Assembly (NCBI GenBank): GCA_942493315.1
Contig: OW818690.1
Coordinates: 2,480,001-2,544,000 of the forward strand
Length of the DNA: 64,000 bases
Direction: 5' to 3'
DNA from: UBA5429 sp942493315
GTDB lineage: Bacteria; Bacteroidota; Bacteroidia; Bacteroidales; WCHB1-69
In this document: in pieces, positions 7,464 through 16,210 of the stretch
How the letters are laid out: each line of letters starts with the position of its first letter
How positions within the stretch are numbered: position 1 is the stretch's first letter
Made by a program: the position numbers and the translations under genes
Notes under the pieces: generated by a model
Told to the model about the DNA's origin: nothing
Databases searched by the model: none
What the model saw: the letters and a program-made list of their open reading frames with translations, nothing else

Positions 7464-8354
7464 CTATTCTGTAAAATTCCGTAAATCGATGCCCCACATC
7501 AATTTTTCACGGATGGTGGAATAGTATTCTCCTGCTTTAAAACGTAATGTTTTGATGGTGAATTTTTCTTTTGAAATGGTTAACTCACAAGGATTTTCTA
7601 TCTCAATTCGTGTGGAATCAAGCGCTAATACAAACCGATTACACCGGCTCTGTACTTTTATGGAGATGATATCTTCATTATTGATTATGATGGGACGAAC
7701 AGCTAATGTGTGTGATGAGATGGGCGTTATGATATTTACATCTGTTGATGGATGTAAAATGGGTCCTCCACAACTTAATGAATAAGCAGTGGATCCCGTT
7801 GGTGTGGCTACAATCAAACCATCTGCCCAATAAGTGTTTACTTTTGCCCCATTGATCCAAACTAAAATCCCATTTACAGACGTGTCATCTGATGGACGTA
7901 TGGTGACATCATTTACAGCAAAAAAATTGCTTAATGGTAACGGTTTGTCTGCCGCTAAATGTAATAAAGCGCGTTCTTCAACCGAAAAATCACCCTTTTT
8001 GATCATATTAAAATATTGTTCAAAGCTGTTCTTTGTGATAGATGTTAGAAATCCAATTCTTCCGGTGTTGATTCCCACAATAGGAATTTCCAGATCTGCA
8101 ATGATATTTGCTGCATCAATAAAAGAACCATCGCCACCGAATGAAAAACAAAAATCGATCGGCGATTGTTCTTTTAAATCTTGATAGGTTTCGAAACTTT
8201 CACAGCCGTCTATGATAACCGATAGTTTATTTTCTGCATTCAAATTCTGGTGAATCACCAGTTGAACCCCTTTAATTTTCATAAACCATAAAGCATGATG
8301 TATGAAATCTACATCATTAACTCCATTTTTTCGGCTATAGACTGCGATTTTCAT
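7464..8354 (-). CDS. nadK: NAD kinase
   Basis: 296 residues; phosphorylates NAD to NADP using ATP, in the cytoplasm. The family-defining GGDGS motif is at residues 73-77, followed by the GINTGRIGFLTS motif near 95 and the ADGLIVATPTGSTAYSLSCGGP block in the C-terminal half. Length is normal. The start codon follows the stop codon of the butyrate kinase gene with no gap (TAG then ATG), so the two are co-transcribed and probably translationally coupled. A heptamer-repeat tract begins about 20 bases after the stop. Confidence 0.96.
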   Translation of the reverse strand: MKIAVYSRKNGVNDVDFIHHALWFMKIKGVQLVIHQNLNAENKLSVIIDGCESFETYQDLKEQSPIDFCFSFGGDGSFIDAANIIADLEIPIVGINTGRIGFLTSITKNSFEQYFNMIKKGDFSVEERALLHLAADKPLPLSNFFAVNDVTIRPSDDTSVNGILVWINGAKVNTYWADGLIVATPTGSTAYSLSCGGPILHPSTDVNIITPISSHTLAVRPIIINNEDIISIKVQSRCNRFVLALDSTRIEIENPCELTISKEKFTIKTLRFKAGEYYSTIREKLMWGIDLRNFTE

Positions 8355-9425
8355 CTATTTATAATCTTTTGCTTCAATTTGATGAGTGGCAATTAACATA
8401 GCATTAAAAGCAAGTGCTTTCATTTCATCTTCACCCGGATAAATATAAACCGGTGCAATCCAGCTTACATATTCAGTGATTTGATCCATCATGGGCTTCC
8501 CATAAGCAATACCTCCGGTTAATAAAATCGCATCCGCTTTACCTTGTAGAACAACGGCAGCTTCCCCAATCGCTTTTGAAACCTGATAAGCCATCGCGTG
8601 TTCAATTAATTGTGCTTTTTCATCACCGGCAGCAGCCATTTTTTCCACTTCATAAGCATCATTAGTTCCAAAATAAGCTACATAACCCCCTTTTCCAACA
8701 ATCATTTTTTTCATTTCATCTTTGGAATATTTTCCGGAAAAACAATTCTCAATCACTTGATTCATAGGTAATGTACCAGAACGTTCAGGCGAAAATGGAC
8801 CTTCACCATCCAGCGCTTGATTTACATCCACAACTTTGCCCAGTTTATGAGCTCCAACACTGATTCCTCCACCCATGTGAGCAACGATAAGATTCATGTT
8901 TTCATACTCTTTTCCCATTTTTTGTGCATGAGTACGGGCTATCGCTTTCTGATTCAAAGCATGGAAAATGGAAACTCTTTTATATAAAGGGTGTCCTGCA
9001 ATTCTGGCAACATCCTGTAATTCATCAACTACGACAGGATCAGCTATATAGGAATCTTCTAGGCCAATAGATGTTGCAATATTGTCTGCAATGAGTCCAC
9101 CTAAGTTAGAAGCATGTTCTCCTGAAAAACCAATCATAAGGTGCTCTTTCAAAAGATCATTAACTTTATAGATACCGGAAGGAATTGGTTTCATTAATCC
9201 ACCACGTCCAATTACAAAATTGAGCGTTTCAATTTCAATATTGTGTTCTTTTAAAGTATTGATAATAATATTTTTGCGAAATTCAGCTTGATCAGTAATT
9301 TTTTGAAACCCTTCCAATTCCTCAGAAGAATGTTTGATATTTTTGATAAAAATTTGGTCATTGTTTTCAAAAACAGCAATTTTCGTTGAAGTTGAACCCG
9401 GATTAATGGCAAGAATTTTTGTCAT
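8355..9425 (-). CDS. buk: Butyrate kinase
   Basis: 356 residues of the acetate/butyrate kinase fold. The N-terminal phosphate-binding motif (ILAINPGSTSTKIAVFEN), a central VAHMGGGISVGAHKLGKV block and the C-terminal LLTGGIAYGK motif match butyrate kinase, which is shorter than acetate kinase. It converts butyryl phosphate plus ADP to butyrate plus ATP, or acts in reverse on branched acids. No phosphate butyryltransferase gene lies next to it, so butyrate production cannot be concluded from this locus alone. It lies between an ornithine aminotransferase and nadK in one minus-strand run. Confidence 0.93.
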   Translation of the reverse strand: MTKILAINPGSTSTKIAVFENNDQIFIKNIKHSSEELEGFQKITDQAEFRKNIIINTLKEHNIEIETLNFVIGRGGLMKPIPSGIYKVNDLLKEHLMIGFSGEHASNLGGLIADNIATSIGLEDSYIADPVVVDELQDVARIAGHPLYKRVSIFHALNQKAIARTHAQKMGKEYENMNLIVAHMGGGISVGAHKLGKVVDVNQALDGEGPFSPERSGTLPMNQVIENCFSGKYSKDEMKKMIVGKGGYVAYFGTNDAYEVEKMAAAGDEKAQLIEHAMAYQVSKAIGEAAVVLQGKADAILLTGGIAYGKPMMDQITEYVSWIAPVYIYPGEDEMKALAFNAMLIATHQIEAKDYK

Positions 9426-9458
9426 AGTTTGCTTTTTATTGATTTTTAAAAATCTAAA

Positions 9459-10685
9459 TTATTCAAATGAAACAATCGCTTTTTGAATAATGTCGATAGC
9501 TTCTCTCATTTGTTCTTCAGTGATAGTCAATGGAGGAGCAAAACGAATGATGTGTTGGTGTGTAGGTTTTGCTAAAACACCCATCTCTTTCATTTTAACA
9601 CATACATCCCATGCTTCTTTCCCGTTTTTAGGTTTGATAACAATCGCATTTAATAATCCTTTACCACGAACTAACTCAATCATGTCCGTTTTAAAGTTAC
9701 TCATTTCATTGCGGAATATTTTACCTAAATTTTCTGCTTTTTCAGCTAAGTTTTCATCTTTTACCACTTCTAAGGCAGCAATGGCAACTTTACAAGCAAC
9801 TGGGTTTCCACCAAATGTAGATCCATGTTCACCGGGTTTAATAGTTAACATAATATCATCATCAGCAAGAACAGCTGATACAGGCATGGTTCCACCTGAT
9901 AAAGCTTTTCCAAGAATCAAAATATCAGGTCTAACATTTTCATGATCACAAGCTAATAATTTACCAGTTCTTGCAATACCTGTTTGAACTTCATCAGCAA
10001 TAAATAATACATTTTTAGATTTACAAAGTTCATAAGCTTTAGCTAAATATCCATCAGCAGGAACAAAAACACCTGCTTCTCCTTGAATAGGTTCAACAAG
10101 GAAACCGGCAACGTTTGGATCTTCTAATGCTTTTTCTAATGCAGGAATATCATTGTAAGGGATTCTGATAAACCCTGGAGTAAATGGACCGTAACCTGCA
10201 TAAGAATCAGGATCGTTAGACATAGAAACGATGGTAATGGTTCTACCGTGGAAGTTACCATCACAGCAAATGATTTTGGCTTGGTTTTCAGGTAATCCTT
10301 TTTTACTATATGCCCATTTACGGCAAAGTTTTAATGCTGTTTCATCTGCTTCAGCACCGGAATTCATAGGCAAAACTTTGTCATAACCGAAATATTCAGT
10401 AATATATTTTTCATAAGAACCTAAACAATCGTTATAGAACGCTCTTGATGTAAGGGTTAATGTTTGTGCTTGGTCACACATTGCTTTCACAATTTTTGGA
10501 TGACAGTGACCTTGGTTAACTGCTGAGTAAGCTGAAAGAAAATCGAAATATTTTTTTCCTTCTACGTCCCACATAAAAGGACCTTCAGCTTTAGCTAAAA
10601 CTACTTCAAGTGGATGGTAGTTATGAGCGCCATATTTATGCTCTAAATCCATGGCTTGTTGACTGGATGTTACTTTCTCGATCAT
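9459..10685 (-). CDS. rocD: Ornithine--oxo-acid aminotransferase
   Basis: 408 residues of class III PLP-dependent aminotransferase. The KYFDFLSAYSAVNQGHCHPK opening, the CDGNFHGRTITIVSMS block, the FLVEPIQGEAGV motif and the ILGKALSGG lysine region match ornithine aminotransferase closely. It transfers the delta-amino group of ornithine to 2-oxoglutarate, giving glutamate semialdehyde. The next gene, butyrate kinase, begins 33 bases further on. The upstream region to 10795 is AT-rich with no other gene. Confidence 0.92.
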   Translation of the reverse strand: MIEKVTSSQQAMDLEHKYGAHNYHPLEVVLAKAEGPFMWDVEGKKYFDFLSAYSAVNQGHCHPKIVKAMCDQAQTLTLTSRAFYNDCLGSYEKYITEYFGYDKVLPMNSGAEADETALKLCRKWAYSKKGLPENQAKIICCDGNFHGRTITIVSMSNDPDSYAGYGPFTPGFIRIPYNDIPALEKALEDPNVAGFLVEPIQGEAGVFVPADGYLAKAYELCKSKNVLFIADEVQTGIARTGKLLACDHENVRPDILILGKALSGGTMPVSAVLADDDIMLTIKPGEHGSTFGGNPVACKVAIAALEVVKDENLAEKAENLGKIFRNEMSNFKTDMIELVRGKGLLNAIVIKPKNGKEAWDVCVKMKEMGVLAKPTHQHIIRFAPPLTITEEQMREAIDIIQKAIVSFE

Positions 10686-10795
10686 AAGTTGTTTATTTTT
10701 AATTGGTTATTGTTTTTCAGTTAAGATTGCAAATATAAATAAAATATTGGAATAAAATAATTTATCTCATTTCAATTCTATAAAATATAAAAAAA

Positions 10796-11563
10796 TCAAT
10801 TTTTTTGAATTCCAATTTGCTTACTAAATTCATATAAAACTATCCCGGCAGCTACTGATGCATTCAGAGATTCAGCTGTATTGGGATTAGAAACATAGTG
10901 GGGAATCAATATTTTTTGATTTATTTTTTCTAATACAGGAACTGAGATCCCATGACTTTCATTTCCAATGATGATGATATCATTGGAGTGAAAAGAAGTT
11001 TTTTCAATAGGTTCACCATCCATAACCATTCCATAAATATTTCGATTGCTTTGTTTGGAAAGAAATGAAACAATATCCCCATAAACAATTTTAATTCGAG
11101 TAAACGATCCCATGGTAGCCTGAATCACTTTTGGATTTGAAAATTCTACACTATTTTCAGAGCATAAAATTTGAGTGATTCCAAACCAATCGGCATTACG
11201 TATGATGGTTCCCATATTTCCCGGATCTTTAATTTCATCAAGAATAAGTATTGGAAGTTGATTGTCAAAATCTGATACTGAAAATCCCGGAATTTTTGCA
11301 ATACATAAAATTTCAGGTGTTGTTTTTAAGCAGCTCATTCGTTCCATTTCATTTTCAGAAACGATTACAAATGAGTTGTTTTTTAATATTTGAGAAAATT
11401 GGGGTGCTGTTTTTTCAGTTAAAAAAATAGCTATCACTTCCATGTTGGAATGAATTAATTCTGTACAAGATTTAATTCCTTCAACAATAAACAGATTTTG
11501 TTCATCTCTATTTTTTTTAAGATGTAGGGATCTAATTTGAGAAATTTTCGATTTAGAAATCAT
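10796..11563 (-). CDS. TrmH/SpoU family RNA 2'-O-methyltransferase
   Basis: 255 residues with an N-terminal substrate-binding domain (about 1-95) and a SPOUT methyltransferase domain. The three SPOUT motifs are visible: ILDEIKDPGNMGTIIRNADWFG, then IIIGNESHGIS, then the C-terminal NPNTAESLNASVAAGIVLYEF. It methylates a ribose in tRNA or rRNA; the target is not readable from sequence. Its start overlaps the end of murD by 4 bases. Confidence 0.92.
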   Translation of the reverse strand: MISKSKISQIRSLHLKKNRDEQNLFIVEGIKSCTELIHSNMEVIAIFLTEKTAPQFSQILKNNSFVIVSENEMERMSCLKTTPEILCIAKIPGFSVSDFDNQLPILILDEIKDPGNMGTIIRNADWFGITQILCSENSVEFSNPKVIQATMGSFTRIKIVYGDIVSFLSKQSNRNIYGMVMDGEPIEKTSFHSNDIIIIGNESHGISVPVLEKINQKILIPHYVSNPNTAESLNASVAAGIVLYEFSKQIGIQKN

Positions 11564-12924
11564 TTATTCATAATTTTATTTTTAAAATAGGTGCCTCGTT
11601 CCTGAAAATTTTTAAATTCATCATAACTGGCAGCTGCCGGCGAAAGTAAACATTTTCCACCTATTGGAGTATTCTGATAACAATAATCAAAAACTTGATC
11701 AAAATTCTTTACAATACAAACTTTTTGTTTGATAGTACTCATTTCACTCCATTCTTCAATCATCCTTTTTCCTGCAGGACCGGTAAAAATAATAGTAGAA
11801 ACAGAATGATGATTCAAATATTGATATAAACTGTGGTAGTCAATTCCACGATCAAAACCACCAAGTATAAGTGTATCAACATTATAAAGTGCTTCTAATG
11901 CAGAAATTGTGGCTTCTGGAATGGTTGAAATACTATCATTGAAAAAATGGATATCATGAAAGAATCCAATATATTCAATTCTATGTTCTAATCCTTGAAA
12001 AGTTTTAATATGTTTATCAATCTCATTTGGATCAATACCACATTTTTCGCAAACCAGAATGGCAGCCATAATATTGTTAAAGTTATGTTTTCCAGGTAAG
12101 TTTTTAAATTGATTTGTATTATATTTGTATTTATTGACACCGTTTTCAACAGAAACTATATTTTCATTTTCAATATAGGCTCCATTTAATAAAGTTTCAA
12201 ACCTGCTGAAAGGAAGAAAACCATTACTAATGGTGTGTAAGTCAGCAGATTGTGATATAGTAGAATCATCCTGATTATAAATAAAAAAATCATTTTCATT
12301 TTGAAATCTGTGAATATTCCATTTGGATTGAATGTAATGTTCAAAATTTATAAAATGATCCAGGTGTTCCTGATAGAGATTCAATAATACAGAGATATGT
12401 GGAGCATTGTTAATAAATTCAAGTTGGTGAGCTGATAATTCGGAAACGATTAATGTATCCTCATCTATAGTTTCAATTAAATCAAAAAGGGGAATTCCAA
12501 TGTTTCCACCTAAAAGCACATTGGGTCTTACATTTGTTAAAATATGATGAATCAGTGAAGTGGTTGTACTTTTCCCTTTTGTTCCGGTAACGCCGATGGT
12601 TTGACCGGCAAAATATTGTAAAAAAATATCAGTTTGTGAGGTTATTTTACTATAATCTACAGATAAAGTAAGATTTTTAAGGGTAATTCCCGGAGATTTG
12701 AGGATAATATCGAAAGAATTTAAAGAATCCAGGTAATTCTCACCTGTAATTAGTGTGACATTTGTATCGATAAAATCGATATGTTTTTTGTCTGCAATGG
12801 TTAAGCGTTGATAGGGTAAAAATTTCCTGATCAATTTATAGGAAGATTGACCTTCTCTTCCATACCCTAAGATTAGAATGTTACGATTAGCAAAAAAATC
12901 AATAATTGCGCTAACATGATTCAT
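11560..12924 (-). CDS. murD: UDP-N-acetylmuramoyl-L-alanine--glutamate ligase
   Basis: Cytoplasmic Mur ligase that adds glutamate to UDP-MurNAc-L-Ala. The ATP-binding GVTGTKGKSTTTSLIHH motif, the LLNLYQEHLDHF region, the PGKHNFNN motif and the FNDSISTIPEAT loop are all present. I place the start at 12924 (454 residues). A longer frame to 12993 exists, but a promoter-like tatttttg lies inside it near 12985, so transcription probably begins after that upstream ATG. MurD normally uses D-glutamate. A MurL-like gene at 16211 raises the question of which isomer is used here. Confidence 0.94.
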   Translation of the reverse strand: MNHVSAIIDFFANRNILILGYGREGQSSYKLIRKFLPYQRLTIADKKHIDFIDTNVTLITGENYLDSLNSFDIILKSPGITLKNLTLSVDYSKITSQTDIFLQYFAGQTIGVTGTKGKSTTTSLIHHILTNVRPNVLLGGNIGIPLFDLIETIDEDTLIVSELSAHQLEFINNAPHISVLLNLYQEHLDHFINFEHYIQSKWNIHRFQNENDFFIYNQDDSTISQSADLHTISNGFLPFSRFETLLNGAYIENENIVSVENGVNKYKYNTNQFKNLPGKHNFNNIMAAILVCEKCGIDPNEIDKHIKTFQGLEHRIEYIGFFHDIHFFNDSISTIPEATISALEALYNVDTLILGGFDRGIDYHSLYQYLNHHSVSTIIFTGPAGKRMIEEWSEMSTIKQKVCIVKNFDQVFDYCYQNTPIGGKCLLSPAAASYDEFKNFQERGTYFKNKIMNK

Positions 12925-13002
12925 TAGTTGATAATTTAAAAGTACATAAAAAAATTGTTGTCCCAATTTGAAAATTAAATTTTCAAAGCACAAAAATATA
13001 AA

Positions 13003-13028
13003 AAAACAGCGACACTCGTCGCTGTTTT
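13003..13028 (-). terminator. Perfect 11-bp hairpin after fabZ
   Basis: aaaacagcgac, loop actc, gtcgctgtttt. The stem is perfect and A-rich/T-rich at its ends, so it could act as an intrinsic terminator in either direction. It lies 45 bases past the fabZ stop and directly before the murD promoter, separating the fab genes from murD. Confidence 0.75.
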
Positions 13029-13072
13029 ACTATGGAAAAGAATATGATTATCCCTTTTGGGGAGAAAATCCA

Positions 13073-13528
13073 CTATAATTTGTCGTTATCCACCAAAGCA
13101 AAGGTTAATTTTGCAGAAGCACAAAGGTCACCATCAACATGAGCAGTAGCTTCAACAAAAAACATCAAACCTCTTTTGTTGGTTAAAGTAGCGCGAATAT
13201 CAATTATATCATGTGGTTGTACCGGTCTTTTAAATCGAGCATTTTCAATACCGGTAAAGAAAGGGGTTCTACCAATTAACGCTTCGAGAAGTAAAATGGA
13301 ACTGGATTGTCCCATGATTTCACATAAAATAACGCCGGGAACAACGGGATGAGAAGGAAAGTGACCATCTAAAAAATGTTCATATCCGGTAACATGGTAT
13401 TTGCCCAGAGCCACTTTTTGCCCGTTTTCATCTTCAAATAATGCCATTTCATCAACTAAAAGCATAGGTTCCCTATGTGGCAAATACTGTTTAATCTCTT
13501 CTCTGTTTAAAGTAATAATATTTGTCAT
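13073..13528 (-). CDS. fabZ: 3-hydroxyacyl-ACP dehydratase
   Basis: 151 residues, single hot-dog fold. The catalytic His lies in the DGHFPSHPVVPG motif and the catalytic acid in ILCEIMGQ. HREPMLLVDEM near the start is typical of FabZ. It removes water from 3-hydroxyacyl-ACP during fatty acid elongation. In many Bacteroidota FabZ is fused to LpxC; this copy is a free single domain. It is last in a fabH-fabF-fabZ run on the minus strand. Confidence 0.9.
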   Translation of the reverse strand: MTNIITLNREEIKQYLPHREPMLLVDEMALFEDENGQKVALGKYHVTGYEHFLDGHFPSHPVVPGVILCEIMGQSSSILLLEALIGRTPFFTGIENARFKRPVQPHDIIDIRATLTNKRGLMFFVEATAHVDGDLCASAKLTFALVDNDKL

Positions 13529-13579
13529 AAATAATAATTTTTATGTTTTTAAAAGTTGCACAAAAATAAATATTTTTTT

Positions 13580-14812
13580 TTAATTTTTGACTTTTCGTAT
13601 AGCAATAGTCGCATTATGTCCACCAAACCCTAGAGAATTAGATAAAACAAGGGTTATATCTGCTTTTCTTGAAACGTTGGGAACATAATCTAAATCACAT
13701 TCAGGATCGGGTTCTTTCAAATTAATTGTTGGAGGAACAATTCCTTCTAAAATAGCAAGAGCAGAAGCAATAGCTTCAAATCCACCTGCAGCACCTAATC
13801 CATGACCTGTCATTGATTTTGTTGAACTTATGAGTATTTGTCTGGCTCTCTCTTCACCAAATGCCAGCTTAATAGCAGCTGTTTCTGTTTTATCGTTAAG
13901 TGGAGTTCCAGTACCATGAGCATTGATATGGATGAGATCCTGATCAGTTAAATTGGCTTCTTCTGAAGCTAACTTCATGGAACGTGCAGCACAATCACCT
14001 GTTGGCATTGGAGCTGTTAAATGGTGTGCATCACAGGTGTTTCCATAACCGCAAAGTTCTGCATAGATCTTAGCACCTCTAGCTTTAGCATGTTCATACT
14101 CTTCTAAAATAATGATTCCGGAACCTTCTGCAAGAACGAACCCTTGTCTTCTTTTATCAAAAGGAATAGAAGCAGCTTTAATATCATCCACTTTAGATAA
14201 CGCTTTCATATTGGCAAATCCACTAATGGCAAGAGGATGAATAGAAGCTTCTGTTCCACCGGCAATGATGGCATCTGCATATCCGTGTTTAATGGCTCTA
14301 TACGCTTCTCCAATCGAATGGGTAGCAGTAGCACATGCTGTTACTATCGGTAGGGTAGGACCTTGTGCATTATGTGCGATAGCAACATTACCTGCCGCTA
14401 TATTGGAAATAACCATAGGTATGAAAAGGGGAGAAACCCATTTTGCACCCTCTTTTTCCATTTTGTTGGTTTGTGATACAAAAGTATCCATACCACCAAT
14501 ACCTGATCCAACATATACTCCAAGTCTTTCTGGATTGATAACCAATTGACTGTCATCCATAGCTTGTTTTGCAGCAATTAATGCATATTGTGTAAATTTA
14601 TCTGATCGTCTTGCTGATGATGCATCTAATCCTAGAGCTTGAGCATCAAAATCTTTAATTTCTGCAGCAATTTTAATTTCGATATTGGAAGTGTCTATAG
14701 ATTTGATATAATCAATGCCACAAACCCCATTTTTTAAATTGTTCCAAAATGTAGTAACATCATTACCAATTGGTGAAACAACTCCCATACCTGTTATAAC
14801 TACTTTTCTCAT
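13580..14812 (-). CDS. fabF: 3-oxoacyl-ACP synthase II
   Basis: 410 residues. The condensing-enzyme triad is visible: the nucleophile Cys in VTACATATHSIGEAY, the first His in INAHGTGTPLND and the second His in STKSMTGHGLGAAGG. It extends acyl-ACP with malonyl-ACP. It lies 39 bases after fabH and 51 bases before fabZ. Confidence 0.95.
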   Translation of the reverse strand: MRKVVITGMGVVSPIGNDVTTFWNNLKNGVCGIDYIKSIDTSNIEIKIAAEIKDFDAQALGLDASSARRSDKFTQYALIAAKQAMDDSQLVINPERLGVYVGSGIGGMDTFVSQTNKMEKEGAKWVSPLFIPMVISNIAAGNVAIAHNAQGPTLPIVTACATATHSIGEAYRAIKHGYADAIIAGGTEASIHPLAISGFANMKALSKVDDIKAASIPFDKRRQGFVLAEGSGIIILEEYEHAKARGAKIYAELCGYGNTCDAHHLTAPMPTGDCAARSMKLASEEANLTDQDLIHINAHGTGTPLNDKTETAAIKLAFGEERARQILISSTKSMTGHGLGAAGGFEAIASALAILEGIVPPTINLKEPDPECDLDYVPNVSRKADITLVLSNSLGFGGHNATIAIRKVKN

Positions 14813-14851
14813 ATTTATTTATTTTTAATAGTTTACAAAAATACAATTAAT

Positions 14852-15805
14852 TTACCATCTAATAATACAAGCACCTGTACAAAATCCTGCACCAAAAGCA
14901 CTCATCACTATTAAATCATTCTCTTTAAGTTTCCCTTCTCTGTTTATTTCATCTAATAATATGGGTATCGTTGCAGATGAAGTATTCCCATATTTTTCAA
15001 TGTTTCTGGGAAATTTTTCAATAGGTTCCCCTAAGAAATCGCGGATTGTTTCCAAAATTCTGGTGTTTGCCTGATGTAATAAATAATAGGAAATATCAGA
15101 TGGTTTTAAACCGGATGTTTCAAATACTGTTTTTATATCTGAAATAGAGGATGAAACGGCTAATTTATACACCTCTTTCCCATTCATAATCAATGGATGA
15201 GCTTTTTGTTCCACTTCGTTAAATGGATTTTTTTCCATCGATCTTTCATAATATAATGGTTCTGTTGAACAGGTTGTATTCAAATGAATGGAAATCAGAT
15301 TTTCCCTTTTCTCATCGGTTACAACTACTGCTCCTGCTCCATCCCCAAATAAAATACTGGCATCACGAGCACTCCAATCCACAAATTTTGATGGCTCTTC
15401 AGCAGCTACGATCAGTATTTTTTTGTATCTGCCTGTTGAAAAAAATGCATCTGCCATCTCAATTGCATATATAAATCCTGTACATGCTACATTTATATCT
15501 ACACATGGACACGTTGCATTTATTTTTCCTTGAACAATGGAACTTAACGATGGAGTTACATAATTATTGGCAACATTAGAACAAATAATAAAATCCAATT
15601 CTTTAGGATCCATTTTTGCATCTTCTAATGCTTTAAGGGATGCTTCAACAGCTAAGTCTAAAAGAGTTTCTTTAGACAATATTCTTCTTTCTTTTATTCC
15701 GGTACGTGTGATAATCCATTCATCACTGGTGTCCAAAAATTCAGAAAGTTTTTCATTTGTTACTACCAATGATGGTAGTGCACTTCCGGTTCCGGCAATT
15801 TTCAT
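14852..15805 (-). CDS. fabH: 3-oxoacyl-ACP synthase III
   Basis: 317 residues. The active-site Cys is C108 in DINVACTGF. The His is in YLLHQANTRI and the Asn in KYGNTSSATIP. It starts fatty acid synthesis by condensing acyl-CoA with malonyl-ACP. It is first gene of the fabH-fabF-fabZ run. The family's usual residue pattern is intact and the length is typical. Confidence 0.95.
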   Translation of the reverse strand: MKIAGTGSALPSLVVTNEKLSEFLDTSDEWIITRTGIKERRILSKETLLDLAVEASLKALEDAKMDPKELDFIICSNVANNYVTPSLSSIVQGKINATCPCVDINVACTGFIYAIEMADAFFSTGRYKKILIVAAEEPSKFVDWSARDASILFGDGAGAVVVTDEKRENLISIHLNTTCSTEPLYYERSMEKNPFNEVEQKAHPLIMNGKEVYKLAVSSSISDIKTVFETSGLKPSDISYYLLHQANTRILETIRDFLGEPIEKFPRNIEKYGNTSSATIPILLDEINREGKLKENDLIVMSAFGAGFCTGACIIRW

Positions 15806-16210
15806 ATTTCAGTCTTATTTTAATTACGAAAAACATAAATATTTTTACGTTGCAAAAAAAATACAATTCGGAAGATATAGTAATAAAATTGACGTTCTAA
15901 GCGTTCGCAATATGTTAAATTTAAAATATAGGGGCGAAAAAATGAAATATGGGGTGAAAAATGTATTTATTTATTTTTTTTGTTTTTAAATCTTCTTTAT
16001 TTGGGGTTAAAAAATGTTAAAACAATATTTTTTTTTACAAATGTAAATTTTTTTAACGCTTTAAATAAATAAAATAGAAGAAATTTTTGATTCTTTTACA
16101 TTTAAAGATTTTTTATTTATTTCCCTTTTTTAGACATTTCAATTTTATTAACATTATATTTGAGCTAATAATTGTATTTTTGCATCTATAAATTTGATGA
16201 TCCTATTACT
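15806..16210. promoter_or_regulatory. AT-rich divergent intergenic region
   Basis: About 400 bases between divergent fabH and the MurL-like gene, with no gene. On the plus strand tatatttg (16155) and tatttttg (16175) match the TAnnTTTG -7 element of Bacteroidota and fit a start at 16211. Several poly-T runs lie near 15960-16130. I could not place a fabH promoter confidently. Confidence 0.5.

Noticed and set aside
11560..12993. Longer murD start at 12993
   Set aside because: A promoter-like tatttttg box lies within the extra 23 codons, and the residues added are hydrophobic and unlike MurD N-termini.
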